Shown here one piece after another: positions 8,079-15,846 of a DNA stretch of 55,831 bases. Source of the DNA: Dehalococcoidia bacterium. Lineage in GTDB: Bacteria > Chloroflexota > Dehalococcoidia > CAUJGQ01. How positions within the stretch are numbered: the stretch's first letter is position 1; each line of letters begins with the position of its first letter. The notes beneath the pieces were generated by a model. That model saw only the letters and a program-made list of their open reading frames with translations. It was not told where the DNA came from and did no database searches. The position numbers were made by a program, and so were the translations under genes. Location: contig DATGEL010000063.1 in the NCBI GenBank assembly GCA_035310145.1, forward strand, positions 1 through 55,831, given 5' to 3'.

Positions 8079-9065
8079 CTAGGCGAACGCCGGCAACACC
8101 TCTTCGCTGACGCGCTGGAACTGGCGCTCCTGGTCGTAGCCGGTGGGGCGCAGCGTGATCGTGGTGGCGCCGGCATCGACGAAGGCGCGGATCTCCTCGA
8201 TGCAGCGCTGCGGCGAGCCGGCCGCCACCCAGCGCTCGAGGAAGGCGGGATGGTAGTCGACGCTGTAGTAGCTGTCGAGAAAGCGCTTTGACTCGTCCAG
8301 CGCGGCGTCGCGGTCCTCGTTGACGTTGAAGTTGTAGTAGACGCAGACCTCGAAGTCCGGCCCCAGCTCGCGGCCCTGCTCTTTGGCGAAGCCGCGGATC
8401 AACGCCAGCGACTGCTTCACCTCCTCCGGCGTCTTCGCCGTCACCATCCAGCCGTCTCCCAGGCGCGCCACGCGGCCGAAGCCCGCTTCGACGTTACGGC
8501 GCTTCTTCAGGTCGGGGTTGGAGACGAGCCAGATCGGCAGCGGCTGCTGCGCCGGCCGCGGCAGCACGGTCAGGTCATCGAACTCGTAGTGGGCGCCGTG
8601 GTAGCTGGCATGCTCCCGCGAGGAGACGAGGCGCAGGATCTCGACGAACTCCTCCATGCGCCGCATGCGCGAGGCGGGGTCGATGCGAAAGGCGCGGAAC
8701 TCCTCGGTGAAGTCACCGCCGCCCGCCGCGGGCTGCCCCTGGCAGGCGACGAAAATGGTGCGGCCGTTGCTCATGAAGTCCAATGAGCACCACTGGTAGG
8801 CCAGGACCAACGCATCGCGCAGCGGCGTGCTGGCAAAGCAGGCCGGGCCGAGCCGCACCCGCTGCGTGCAGGCGGCGAGCGCGCCGAGCAGGGCGATCGC
8901 GTCGAGCCGCGGCTTGGCGAAGATCGAGTCGCCCACCCAGACCGAGTCCCAGCCGGTCGCCTCGGCCCGTTGGGCCAGCTTCAGCATCTCGGGCACCGTC
9001 GTGGCGCCGATGATCACGCCCCGGTTGGGCAGTGTCAGTCCGAAACGTGGTGCAGCAGATGCCAT
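8079..9065 (-). CDS. LLM class flavin-dependent oxidoreductase
   Basis: A 328-residue luciferase-like monooxygenase family protein, probably using F420 or FMN. The ATG at 9065 follows a strong GGGGGAGG site; a longer frame to 9152 looks non-coding. Family features: RFGLTLPNRGVIIG at the N-terminus, AQRAEATGWDSVWVGDSIF, and the barrel segments LDAIALLGALAACTQRVRLG and LPIWLVSNPD. It heads a two-gene unit with the VOC protein. The substrate is not deducible; relatives reduce or oxygenate diverse small molecules. Confidence 0.9.
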   Translation of the reverse strand: MASAAPRFGLTLPNRGVIIGATTVPEMLKLAQRAEATGWDSVWVGDSIFAKPRLDAIALLGALAACTQRVRLGPACFASTPLRDALVLAYQWCSLDFMSNGRTIFVACQGQPAAGGGDFTEEFRAFRIDPASRMRRMEEFVEILRLVSSREHASYHGAHYEFDDLTVLPRPAQQPLPIWLVSNPDLKKRRNVEAGFGRVARLGDGWMVTAKTPEEVKQSLALIRGFAKEQGRELGPDFEVCVYYNFNVNEDRDAALDESKRFLDSYYSVDYHPAFLERWVAAGSPQRCIEEIRAFVDAGATTITLRPTGYDQERQFQRVSEEVLPAFA

Positions 9066-9212
9066 GGCGCAGCCTCCCCCCGCCGTGCAGAAGATCGCCG
9101 GCGGCGGCACGACGGGGCGTTCGTTCGAGGGCGAACGTAGCCCCACGGCCATGGCGCGTCAACTGGCCCAGGCCGTGCGACAATGGAACCAGAACAACCG
9201 AGGATGCTCATC

Positions 9213-9422
9213 ATGCTGGCGAAGCCACGCGGCCGCGTCTCCCGCCGCCGCCATCCAGACGAAATGACCGAGGCAGAGATGCAGGCGCTGCGCGAGGCAG
9301 AGGCGCAGCACTACTTCGGCATCAGCGCCGAAGAGTGGCTACGGCGCTGGCACGCGGGCGAGTACGAAGGGATCGATAGTAGCGGGGTTGTAGCGCTCGC
9401 AATCCTGTACGGCTTTGCCTGA
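9213..9422 (+). CDS. small acidic protein, first gene of an unidentified pair
   Basis: A 69-residue protein (from ATG 9213, with GAGG about 9 bases upstream; ATGs at 9183 and 9204 are alternatives). After a basic N-terminus it contains MTEAEMQALREAEAQHYFGI and SAEEWLRRWHAGEYEGID. Its 3' end overlaps the possible TTG start of the next gene by 8 bases, so the two are likely co-translated. The size, order and coupling resemble antitoxin-toxin pairs, but I do not recognise the family. Confidence 0.6.
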   Translation: MLAKPRGRVSRRRHPDEMTEAEMQALREAEAQHYFGISAEEWLRRWHAGEYEGIDSSGVVALAILYGFA

Positions 9423-9918
9423 GCGAACTGCGAGGCTCGCCCTCGCGGCCATGGAAACCCGGCTTCAGCGCGCCGTTTCGTGTGTCAGCCGCTCGGTATT
9501 GCTCCCTTCACCGGCAGCCTACCGCACGACAGACGGCGAACATGCTCTGGCCTTTCGAGAGCGGGATGTGCCGGTACGAGGCGGCATTCCCTTGTTGCTT
9601 GTGGTCAAGATCGGCTTCCGCTTTGTCGCGCTGACTGCGCGATCGTGGGAGACGGCGATCACGAGCTATCACCTTGCGTTCGAGGATCCCGAAGAGCGCG
9701 AGATCCTCGCCTACCATTGGCACCAGCACATCGCGCAGATTCCGTTCCCGCACCTGCATCTCGGTCCCGGCGCGGCGCCCGGCCGGCCAGAATTGAGCGC
9801 GGCGCACCTGCCCACGGGCCACGTGCAGCTGCGTGACGTGATCGCGCTCGCCGTGCGCGACTTCGGCGTGGCGCCGCTGCGCACCGATTGGGCTGACGTG
9901 CTGGCCGGCAGCGATTAA
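9415..9918 (+). CDS. hypothetical protein, second gene of an unidentified pair
   Basis: A 167-residue protein from TTG 9415 (155 residues if ATG 9451 is used; neither start has a clear ribosome binding site). It contains TTDGEHALAFRERD, YHLAFEDPEEREILAYHWHQ and IPFPHLHLG, a compact alpha/beta-looking domain with conserved-looking His clusters. It overlaps the small gene before it and is followed 21 bases later by the HAD gene. The His-rich end faintly recalls TumE-like toxins, but the resemblance is weak. No function is assigned. Confidence 0.6.
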   Translation: MPERTARLALAAMETRLQRAVSCVSRSVLLPSPAAYRTTDGEHALAFRERDVPVRGGIPLLLVVKIGFRFVALTARSWETAITSYHLAFEDPEEREILAYHWHQHIAQIPFPHLHLGPGAAPGRPELSAAHLPTGHVQLRDVIALAVRDFGVAPLRTDWADVLAGSD

Positions 9919-9939
9919 GGTTGAGAGGAGTAACCGAGC

Positions 9940-10599
9940 GTGGGAGGCGGCATGGCCCAGTACAAAGCGGTGATCTTCGACTTCGGCGGCGTGCTGACGG
10001 AGCCGCCGGGCAACGGCATGCGCGCCTACTGCGAGGGCGCCGGCATCTCCTGGGACGCCTTCCGCCAGCTTTTCGCCCCGCCGGACGGCGCCTGGGCCAG
10101 GTTCGAGACGAACGCGCTCTCGCAGGACGAGTTCATCCGCGCCTTCGAGGCCGAGGCCGCCGCCGCGGGCCTGAAGGTAGACGGCGCGGCGTTTCTGAAC
10201 GACTTCTTCTCCGGCATGGCGCTACGCCAGGACATGGTCGCCGTGGCCCGCACCCTGCACGAGCGCTACAAGCTCGGCTGCATCACCAACAACGTGCAGG
10301 CCGTGGGCCGCGCCCGCAACCCGCTGTTCGATGACCTGTTCGAGGTGGTGGTCGAGTCGTCCAAAGTCGGCATGCGCAAGCCGGACCCGCGCATCTACCG
10401 GCACTGCTGCGAGTTGCTGGGCGTGCCGCCGCCGCAGGCGATCTTTTTGGATGACTTCGGCGTCAATCTCAAGGCGGCGCGCGAGCTGGGCATGGGCACG
10501 GTGAAGGTGGACGAATCGCAGAGCGCGATCGACGAGCTGGAGCGGCTGCTGGGCATCACGCTGCCGCGCGACGGATCTGGCCAAAGCGCTGCTGGATAG
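9940..10599 (+). CDS. HAD-superfamily hydrolase (HAD-IA)
   Basis: A 219-residue phosphatase-like protein with all four HAD motifs: FDFGGVLTE (nucleophile D), ITNN (motif II), SKVGMRKPD (motif III Lys) and IFLDDFGVN (motif IV). The sequence resembles the HAD domain found in ACAD10 and at the N-terminus of soluble epoxide hydrolase. Translation could begin at GTG 9940, with GAGAGGAG 9 bases upstream, or ATG 9952. The nearby APH-fold kinase is of the same ACAD10/11-associated group. The substrate is unknown. Confidence 0.9.
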   Translation: MGGGMAQYKAVIFDFGGVLTEPPGNGMRAYCEGAGISWDAFRQLFAPPDGAWARFETNALSQDEFIRAFEAEAAAAGLKVDGAAFLNDFFSGMALRQDMVAVARTLHERYKLGCITNNVQAVGRARNPLFDDLFEVVVESSKVGMRKPDPRIYRHCCELLGVPPPQAIFLDDFGVNLKAARELGMGTVKVDESQSAIDELERLLGITLPRDGSGQSAAG

Positions 10600-10719
10600 T
10601 CCGGCCGTCGCTCGGAGGTTCATATCCACGTCGAGCCCGGCGGCACCTGCTGCGCGGCCGCGAACGTCGCCCTGTATACTGGGCCGAACGCGCGGATCCG
10701 CAGGCAACAAGGCGCAGAG

Positions 10720-12309
10720 ATGACCGCCACATCCGCCGATCGCCGCGAGACCAGCTCCGGGGTGCAACTCGCCGAAGTCGTGGCGGCGATCGCGCTTGGC
10801 GCCGACCTCGGGCTCGGCCTGCCCCTGGAGCACGTGCTGCGTTCCTGCGTGATCGCCACCCGGTTCGCCGAGCGGCTCAGCGCCTCCGGCGAGGACCGCG
10901 ATGCGACGTACTGGGTTACGTTGTTCCTGGCAGCCGGCTGCACGGGCGTGTCCTTCGAGCTGTCGCAGGTGTTCGGCGACGACCTCGCCTTCCGCGCGGG
11001 CGCGCTTTCCGTCGGTCCATCCACCCTGAGCCAGGCACGCTTCCTGCTCGCGCACGCCGGCAGCAACCGCGGCGTGCTGGGCCGCGCCAGCGTGATCGCC
11101 GGGCTGCTTCGCACCCGACTGAGCGTGGTCGAGCAGTCCTCGCTCGCGCACTGCGCCGTCAGCGCCCTGCTGGCCGAGCGGCTTGGTCTGGGCGATGTGG
11201 TTGCCACATCGCTTTTGCAGACCTTCGCGCGCTGGGATGGCAAGGGGCTGCCGCGCCGGCTGGGCGGCGACGAAATCTTGCTGCCGATCCGCATCGCCAA
11301 TCTCGCCAGCCTTGTGGAGACTCGGCACCGGGAGCACGGGGCCGCGGCGGCCATCGCCTGCGCTCGCGAATTCAGTGGCAGCATCTTCGATCCGGCGCTG
11401 GTGGAGGCGTGGTGCTCCGGCGCAGCCGAACTGCTCGCCGGCGTGGACACGGACGCCGTCTGGGAGACCGTGGTCGCCGGGCAGCCAGCCGGGCGCGGTC
11501 CGCTTAGCGAAACGGAGCTCGATGCCGCGCTGGAGTTGCTGGCCGATTATGCCGATCTGAAATCGCCGTGGTTCACCGGCCACTCACGCGGTGTGGCGTC
11601 GCTGGCCGTCGCGGCTGCCCGGCTGGCAGGGCTGCCGGATGCCGACCTGACCGTCTTGCGCCGCGCCGCGCTCGTGCACGATCTGGGCCGCAACGGTGTG
11701 CCGAACACGATCTGGGACAAGATGGGGTCGCTGACCACGGGCGAGACGGAGCGCGTGCGCCTGCACGCCTACTACACCGACCGCGTGCTGCACCGAGCCA
11801 GCCGGCTGGCGCTGCTCGGCAGCGTAGCTTCCGCGGCGCACGAGCGCGCCGGCGGGACGGGCTACCCACGCGGCATCGCCGGCGGCACGATCCCGCTGCT
11901 CGGACGCTTCCTCGAGGCGGCCGACGCCTATCATGCCATGCTTGAAGATCGCCCGCACCGGCCGGCGCTCACCCGCGAGGCGGCCGGCGCCGAATTGCGG
12001 CGCGCGGCGCGGGCGGGTGAATTCGACGGCGCGGCGGTGGACGCGGTGTTGGCGGCGGCGGGCCATCCGGCGCGCCGGAAGCCAACCGCCCCGGCCGGGT
12101 TGACGCCGCGCGAGGTCGAAGTGCTCGTGCTCGCGGCGCGCGGCGGCACCACACGGGCCGTGGCCACCACGCTCGGCATCGCCCCGAAGACCGCCGGCAA
12201 CCACATCGAGCGTATCTACAGCAAGATCGGCGTCTCCTCGCGTGCAGAGGCGGCGATGTTTGCGATGCAGCACGGCCTGCTGCCGAGCTGGGAAACCCCA
12301 CAACCGTAG
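10720..12309 (+). CDS. HD-GYP domain protein with C-terminal LuxR helix-turn-helix
   Basis: A 529-residue regulator. Residues about 275-430 form an HD-GYP unit: GHSRG (H288), VHDLGRNGVP (H320, D321), AAHERAGGTGYPRG (H374, GYP motif at 381-383). Residues about 460-525 are a LuxR-type DNA-binding domain (LTPREVEVLVLAARGG, AGNHIERIYSKIGVSSRAEA). The first 200 residues look like a second, degenerate copy of the same fold (FARWDGKGLPRRLGGDEILL at about 169-188, without the HD pair). HD-GYP proteins hydrolyse cyclic di-GMP, so this may link second-messenger turnover directly to transcription. A TATACT sits at 10675-10680, but without a clear -35. Confidence 0.88.
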   Translation: MTATSADRRETSSGVQLAEVVAAIALGADLGLGLPLEHVLRSCVIATRFAERLSASGEDRDATYWVTLFLAAGCTGVSFELSQVFGDDLAFRAGALSVGPSTLSQARFLLAHAGSNRGVLGRASVIAGLLRTRLSVVEQSSLAHCAVSALLAERLGLGDVVATSLLQTFARWDGKGLPRRLGGDEILLPIRIANLASLVETRHREHGAAAAIACAREFSGSIFDPALVEAWCSGAAELLAGVDTDAVWETVVAGQPAGRGPLSETELDAALELLADYADLKSPWFTGHSRGVASLAVAAARLAGLPDADLTVLRRAALVHDLGRNGVPNTIWDKMGSLTTGETERVRLHAYYTDRVLHRASRLALLGSVASAAHERAGGTGYPRGIAGGTIPLLGRFLEAADAYHAMLEDRPHRPALTREAAGAELRRAARAGEFDGAAVDAVLAAAGHPARRKPTAPAGLTPREVEVLVLAARGGTTRAVATTLGIAPKTAGNHIERIYSKIGVSSRAEAAMFAMQHGLLPSWETPQP

Positions 12310-12405
12310 GGCGAACTCCTCATTCCCTTATGCATGGCTGGCCTTAGCCTCAATCTCAGAGCGAATCACTCGTCTGAGACGGTGAGACGGCAGAAGGAGG
12401 AAGCC

Positions 12406-12792
12406 ATGACGGTCACGGTGAAGAACATCGAGCGGCCGGACGAGCTCAGGAAGATGCCGAACGGTACCGGTGAAGGGGCGCTGGTCACCGTCGGCGACAT
12501 GATTGTGGTGCGCGGGGAACTGCAACCCGGCTGGCGCTGGTCCAACGATCTGCGGCCAATCGTTGGCACGACAAGCTGTGAATTCCCGCACACCGGCATA
12601 CTGCTCGCCGGGCGCCTGCACGTCGAGATGAACGACGGCAGCGCACACGACCTCGAAGCGGGCGATGTCTACATCATTCCTGCCGGGCACGATGCCTGGG
12701 TCGTCGGCGATGAGCCCGTGCGCAGCATCGATTGGTCGCCCGCCAACGCGGAGTTTGCGAAGCCGCCGGCCACCGAAGCCCAGCAGCACTGA
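12406..12792 (+). CDS. single-domain cupin protein
   Basis: A 128-residue cupin. The ATG at 12406 has an excellent AAGGAGG at 12394-12400. The beta-barrel motif region reads TSCEFPHTGILLAGRLHVEM, then LEAGDVYIIPAGHDAWVVGD, matching the two conserved cupin boxes, though with fewer His ligands than metal-binding members (only one His in box 1). It stands alone between the HD-GYP gene and a decayed membrane-protein gene. Possible roles are ligand binding or sugar or small-molecule isomerisation; no evidence selects one. Confidence 0.85.
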   Translation: MTVTVKNIERPDELRKMPNGTGEGALVTVGDMIVVRGELQPGWRWSNDLRPIVGTTSCEFPHTGILLAGRLHVEMNDGSAHDLEAGDVYIIPAGHDAWVVGDEPVRSIDWSPANAEFAKPPATEAQQH

Positions 12793-12915
12793 CCAGACCC
12801 TTTCGGCCACCAGTGGCACAGCGTGTTGCGAGGCGCCTCCGGTTTTGGTGAGCAACCGCATACCACGAGCGTCTGTGACACATAGCATTCTATCTCGCAA
12901 AAAAGAGCAATTACT

Positions 12916-13610
12916 GTGGGTGAGCGTACACTTGATCGAGCCTTTTCGGTCTGCGGCCTCATCTTTGCCGCACTGATCGTCGCCAGCATCATCGTTCTCG
13001 GCGATTCACCCTCGTCCGACGCCAGCACCGAGAAGATCAGCACGTTTTTCACCGATAACCGAGCGCGCCTGCTGGCCTTTGCGTTCATCGGCGCGTTCAC
13101 GATCATTCCTGCCCTCTTCTTCTGGGGCGGGCTGTGGCTGCTGCTGCGCCGGGCCGAGGGCAGCGAAGGCGTGCTCGCCCTGATCGCGATTGGGGCCACG
13201 GTGCTGGCCAGCGCCGTGGTGGTGGTGGGCACCGTAGGCGAAGCGGCGCTGGCCTATCGCGTCGCCGCGCAGGGGATCAAAACCTGACGCGCGCCATCTT
13301 CGACATCACCAACCTTGCCTTCAATCTGTCGAATATTCCGCTCGCCGCATTCTTCATCGCGGCGGGGTTGGTCATCCTGCAAACCGGCGTGCTGCCGCGC
13401 TGGCTCGGTTGGGCCGCTCTGCCGGCGGCAGCCCTCCAGTTGCTGGGTGCAGCGACCTTCGCCACGAGCGGAGCCTTCATGCCGTCGGGCGGCGCCGCAG
13501 GGCCGATCGCCGGTGTGGCCCTGCTGCTCTGAACGCTGGCCGCGAGCGTCGCCATGTTCAGCCGGACGCGACCACGCGCACAGGCATTGGCCGGCGCTGC
13601 CCCCGCATAG
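12916..13610 (+). pseudogene. decayed membrane-protein gene (frameshift plus nonsense codon)
   Basis: From a GTG at 12916 the frame encodes three hydrophobic segments (CGLIFAALIVASIIVLG, LLAFAFIGAFTIIPALFFWG, ALIAIGATVLASAVVVVG) and stops with TGA after GIKT at about 13285. The protein sequence continues in the -1 frame (NLTRAIFDITNLAFNLSNIP, then two more membrane segments), as if one base were lost near the GGGGATCAAAACC run. That frame meets a TGA at 13530-13532 in the middle of a membrane segment (VALLL-stop-TLAASVAMF), where TGG would restore it, and then runs to TAG at 13608-13610. The ancestral product would be about 230 residues with five or six membrane segments. Family not identified; sequencing error is possible for either lesion. 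Confidence 0.7.
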
Positions 13611-13678
13611 GCGGCGCCGGCGGTTCAGGTACGGACAGCACCGCAGAACCACGGACCAATGAAAAAGGATGCGACGAG

Positions 13679-14752
13679 ATGACCGCGCAAGAACTGGACA
13701 TGGCCGGAGTCGAGGCGTTCGCAGGACAGATGATCGGCGTCTTGAACGGGGCAGCGCTGACGCTGATGACGAGCATTGGCCACCACACCGGTCTGCTGGA
13801 CACGCTCGCCGGCCTCGCGCCGTCCACCAGCGCGCAGATCGCCACGGCGGCAGCACTCGATGAGCGCTACGTGCGGGAGTGGCTCGGCGCGATGGTGAGC
13901 GGCCGCATCGTGACCTACGATCCGGCTGGGCAGACCTACGCACTGCCGCCGGAGCATGCGGCGGTGATCACCCGCGCAGCAGGACCAGGCAATCTCGCGG
14001 TGCTCGCGGCCGGGATTCCCTTGCTGGCGCAGGTGCAGGAGGGCATCATCGCGAGCTTCCGCTCGGGCGGCGGCGTGCCCTATGCGGGTTTCCCCGGCTT
14101 CCAGAAGATGATGGCTGAAGTCTCCGGCATGACGTTCGATGCCTCCTTGCTCGCTGCGACGCTGCCGCTGGTACCGGGCCTCATCGAGCGGCTCACGGCG
14201 GGGATCGATGTCGCGGATATCTGCTGCGGCTCCGGACATGCGCTCAACCTGATGGCGCAGACCTTCCCCCGCAGCCGCTTCAGCGGCTACGACTTCTCGC
14301 AAGAGGGCATCGCCGCCGGTAGCGCGGAGTCTGCGCAGCTCGGCCTGAGCAATACACGCTTCGTCGAGCAGGACGTCGTCTCGTTGGATGTCGAAGATGC
14401 CTTCGACTTCATCACAATCTTCGACGCGATCCACGACCAGGCGCAGCCGCGTGCGATGCTCAAGAACGTGGCGCGGGCACTGCGGCCGGCCGGGACGCTG
14501 CTGGCCGTCGATATCCGCGCATCGAGCAGGCTGGAGGAGAATCTCGATCATCCGCTGGCGCCGTCCCTGTACACAATCAGTACCATGCACTGCATGACGG
14601 TGTCGCTGGCGCAGGACGGGGAAGGGCTGGGCGCGATGTGGGGCGAGCAGAAGGCCCGTGAACTGTTCGCCGAAGCCGGGCTGGTAGTCGAGGGCGTTGC
14701 GCAGGTTGCGGGCGACCTGTTGAATAACTATTACCTCTGTCGCAAGGCGTAG
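13679..14752 (+). CDS. class I SAM-dependent methyltransferase with N-terminal winged helix
   Basis: A 357-residue protein starting at ATG 13679 (AAGGA about 10 bases upstream). The N-terminal third looks like the dimerisation/winged-helix part of small-molecule methyltransferases (TGLLDTLAGLAPSTSAQIAT, LDERYVREWLGAMV). The SAM-binding motif is ADICCGSGHALNLMAQTFP with the acidic residue in SGYDFS, followed by FDFITIFDAIHDQAQP and LKNVARALRPAGTLLAVD. The pattern resembles the Rv2258c group. The substrate is unknown. It lies immediately after the decayed membrane-protein gene, 68 bases away. Confidence 0.88.
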   Translation: MTAQELDMAGVEAFAGQMIGVLNGAALTLMTSIGHHTGLLDTLAGLAPSTSAQIATAAALDERYVREWLGAMVSGRIVTYDPAGQTYALPPEHAAVITRAAGPGNLAVLAAGIPLLAQVQEGIIASFRSGGGVPYAGFPGFQKMMAEVSGMTFDASLLAATLPLVPGLIERLTAGIDVADICCGSGHALNLMAQTFPRSRFSGYDFSQEGIAAGSAESAQLGLSNTRFVEQDVVSLDVEDAFDFITIFDAIHDQAQPRAMLKNVARALRPAGTLLAVDIRASSRLEENLDHPLAPSLYTISTMHCMTVSLAQDGEGLGAMWGEQKARELFAEAGLVVEGVAQVAGDLLNNYYLCRKA

Positions 14753-15075
14753 CCTCCGACCCGGGTGCTTGTGCGCGTCTGCTCACTCGCAGTGCGGCCG
14801 GGCTCGATCGCGGCGTGATTCTCCTGCTTCGGACGCAAGCAGTGAGTATCGCCGCGGTTGGCCCGGCTCAGCCACGCGCCTGCGGAGGCGACGAGGCTGA
14901 CAGCGTATCGAAGCTGACCGGCGGAGTTCGACGGGTTCGACGGAGCCATCTCGCCGCCGTTCGCTGCTCCCGCCCCCCGCGATCGATGCGCGGTGATCGC
15001 TCAGCGTGTTTGGCGCGGCACGCGCGAGGATCTGGGTAACGACCTCGTAGGCGATCGTGCCGAGCGCGGCAGGAC
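14753..15075. other. intergenic region carrying a copy of the alr 3' end
   Basis: This is a 323-base gap between the methyltransferase and the toxin gene, which converge. Its only recognisable content is at 15006-15070, a diverged copy of the last codons of the alanine racemase gene found at 15852-15917. The rest (14753-15005) shows no gene, promoter or terminator I could support. Confidence 0.55.
15006..15070 (+). repeat. direct repeat A: remnant of alr 3' end
   Basis: About 65 bases nearly identical (roughly seven substitutions and a 2-base gap by eye) to 15852-15917, in the same orientation. Read on the minus strand it encodes ALGTIAYEVVTQILARA, against ALGTISYEVVTQILARV in the real racemase. 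The two copies bracket the toxin-antitoxin cassette. Confidence 0.85.
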
Positions 15076-15432
15076 TCAGAGGTCAATAATCATGCGTACG
15101 GCATGCTCGACGGTGTGCAGTGTAGTCGGTGAGACTTGGCCGAGAAGACGCCGCAGTCGCAAGTGTGATACGGACCGAATCTGGTCACAAAGGATAAAGC
15201 TGGGCGCGGTGACACCACCCTCCGGTGGCTGGACGAGGATGTGTGCTGGATTCCGCAGATCAGTGCGCGTGAGAGGAAGCACCACGGCAAGGTACCCAGC
15301 TCGTCGATTAAAGGTGTCTGCCGAAAAGACCAGCGCCGGGCGTGGGAACGCCTGTTCATGGCCTCGCGCCGGCGGCGCCGCATCCAGATCCAGAAACCAG
15401 ACCTCTCCCCGTCTGGGCGCGTCAATTCGCAT
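15076..15432 (-). CDS. PemK/MazF-family toxin (predicted endoribonuclease)
   Basis: A 118-residue MazF/PemK-fold protein. It begins RRGEVWFLDLDAAPPARGHE (the RGEVW signature), then RPALVFSADTFNRRAGYLAV and VVLPLTRTDLRNP, and ends with FILCDQIRSVSHLRLRRLLG, the conserved C-terminal strand-helix. Such toxins cleave mRNA at specific short sites and are held inactive by the partner antitoxin. The ATG at 15432 is one base after the antitoxin stop, so translation is coupled. The cassette lies between two copies of the alr 3' end. Confidence 0.9.
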   Translation of the reverse strand: MRIDAPRRGEVWFLDLDAAPPARGHEQAFPRPALVFSADTFNRRAGYLAVVLPLTRTDLRNPAHILVQPPEGGVTAPSFILCDQIRSVSHLRLRRLLGQVSPTTLHTVEHAVRMIIDL

Positions 15433-15433
15433 G

Positions 15434-15775
15434 CTACGTCTCTGACAACTCCGGCCACTCCTCGGGAGGGAGCGGATCGCCGGTCAAGAGATCCCATTCC
15501 GCAAACTCGTCCTGGAACGCGGCCCATCTCTTCGGATCCGCGCGCAGTTCGTCATACGCTTTGCCGACCGCCTCAAGAAACGCCTCGCGCTCCTCGCGGG
15601 AGATCTCCTCGCGCACGGGCTTGATGAGCAGGCCACCGTCGCGAACCTCGACGCGGACCGAGGCAGACTCCTCCATGCCGAGCCAGCGGCGAAAGGCGGC
15701 TGGGATCACCAACACCCCGCGCTTGCCGATCTGCGTCGTGACGGCATGCGGCGCCTCGCTCACGTTGCCGCTCAT
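15434..15775 (-). CDS. AbrB/MazE-family antitoxin
   Basis: A 113-residue antitoxin with an N-terminal SpoVT-AbrB swapped-hairpin domain (TTQIGKRGVLVIPAAFRRWL, residues about 13-32, on to RDGGLLIKP) and an acidic C-terminal tail (WAAFQDEFAEWDLLTGD) of the kind that wraps round the toxin. GGAGG lies 6 bases before ATG 15775. Dimers normally bind their own promoter, with the toxin as co-repressor; TATACT at 15802-15807 on this strand is the likely -10. It forms a bicistronic unit with the toxin downstream. Confidence 0.88.
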   Translation of the reverse strand: MSGNVSEAPHAVTTQIGKRGVLVIPAAFRRWLGMEESASVRVEVRDGGLLIKPVREEISREEREAFLEAVGKAYDELRADPKRWAAFQDEFAEWDLLTGDPLPPEEWPELSET

Positions 15776-15801
15776 TGCCTGCCTCCATATGCACTGCGAT
15801 C

Positions 15802-15807
15802 AGTATA
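15802..15807 (-). promoter_or_regulatory. candidate -10 box of the mazEF-like operon
   Basis: TATACT on the minus strand, 27 bases before the antitoxin ATG. The surrounding 30 bases are AT-rich for this genome. A matching -35 at the usual spacing is not evident. Confidence 0.4.
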
Positions 15808-15846
15808 TCGGAAATTCGAACGCAATCGCGGCCGGGATTGCGCGGT

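Noticed and set aside
7096-8082. Plus-strand open frame opposite the VOC gene
   Set aside because: No start signal and no recognisable motif; the minus strand encodes a clear VOC protein.
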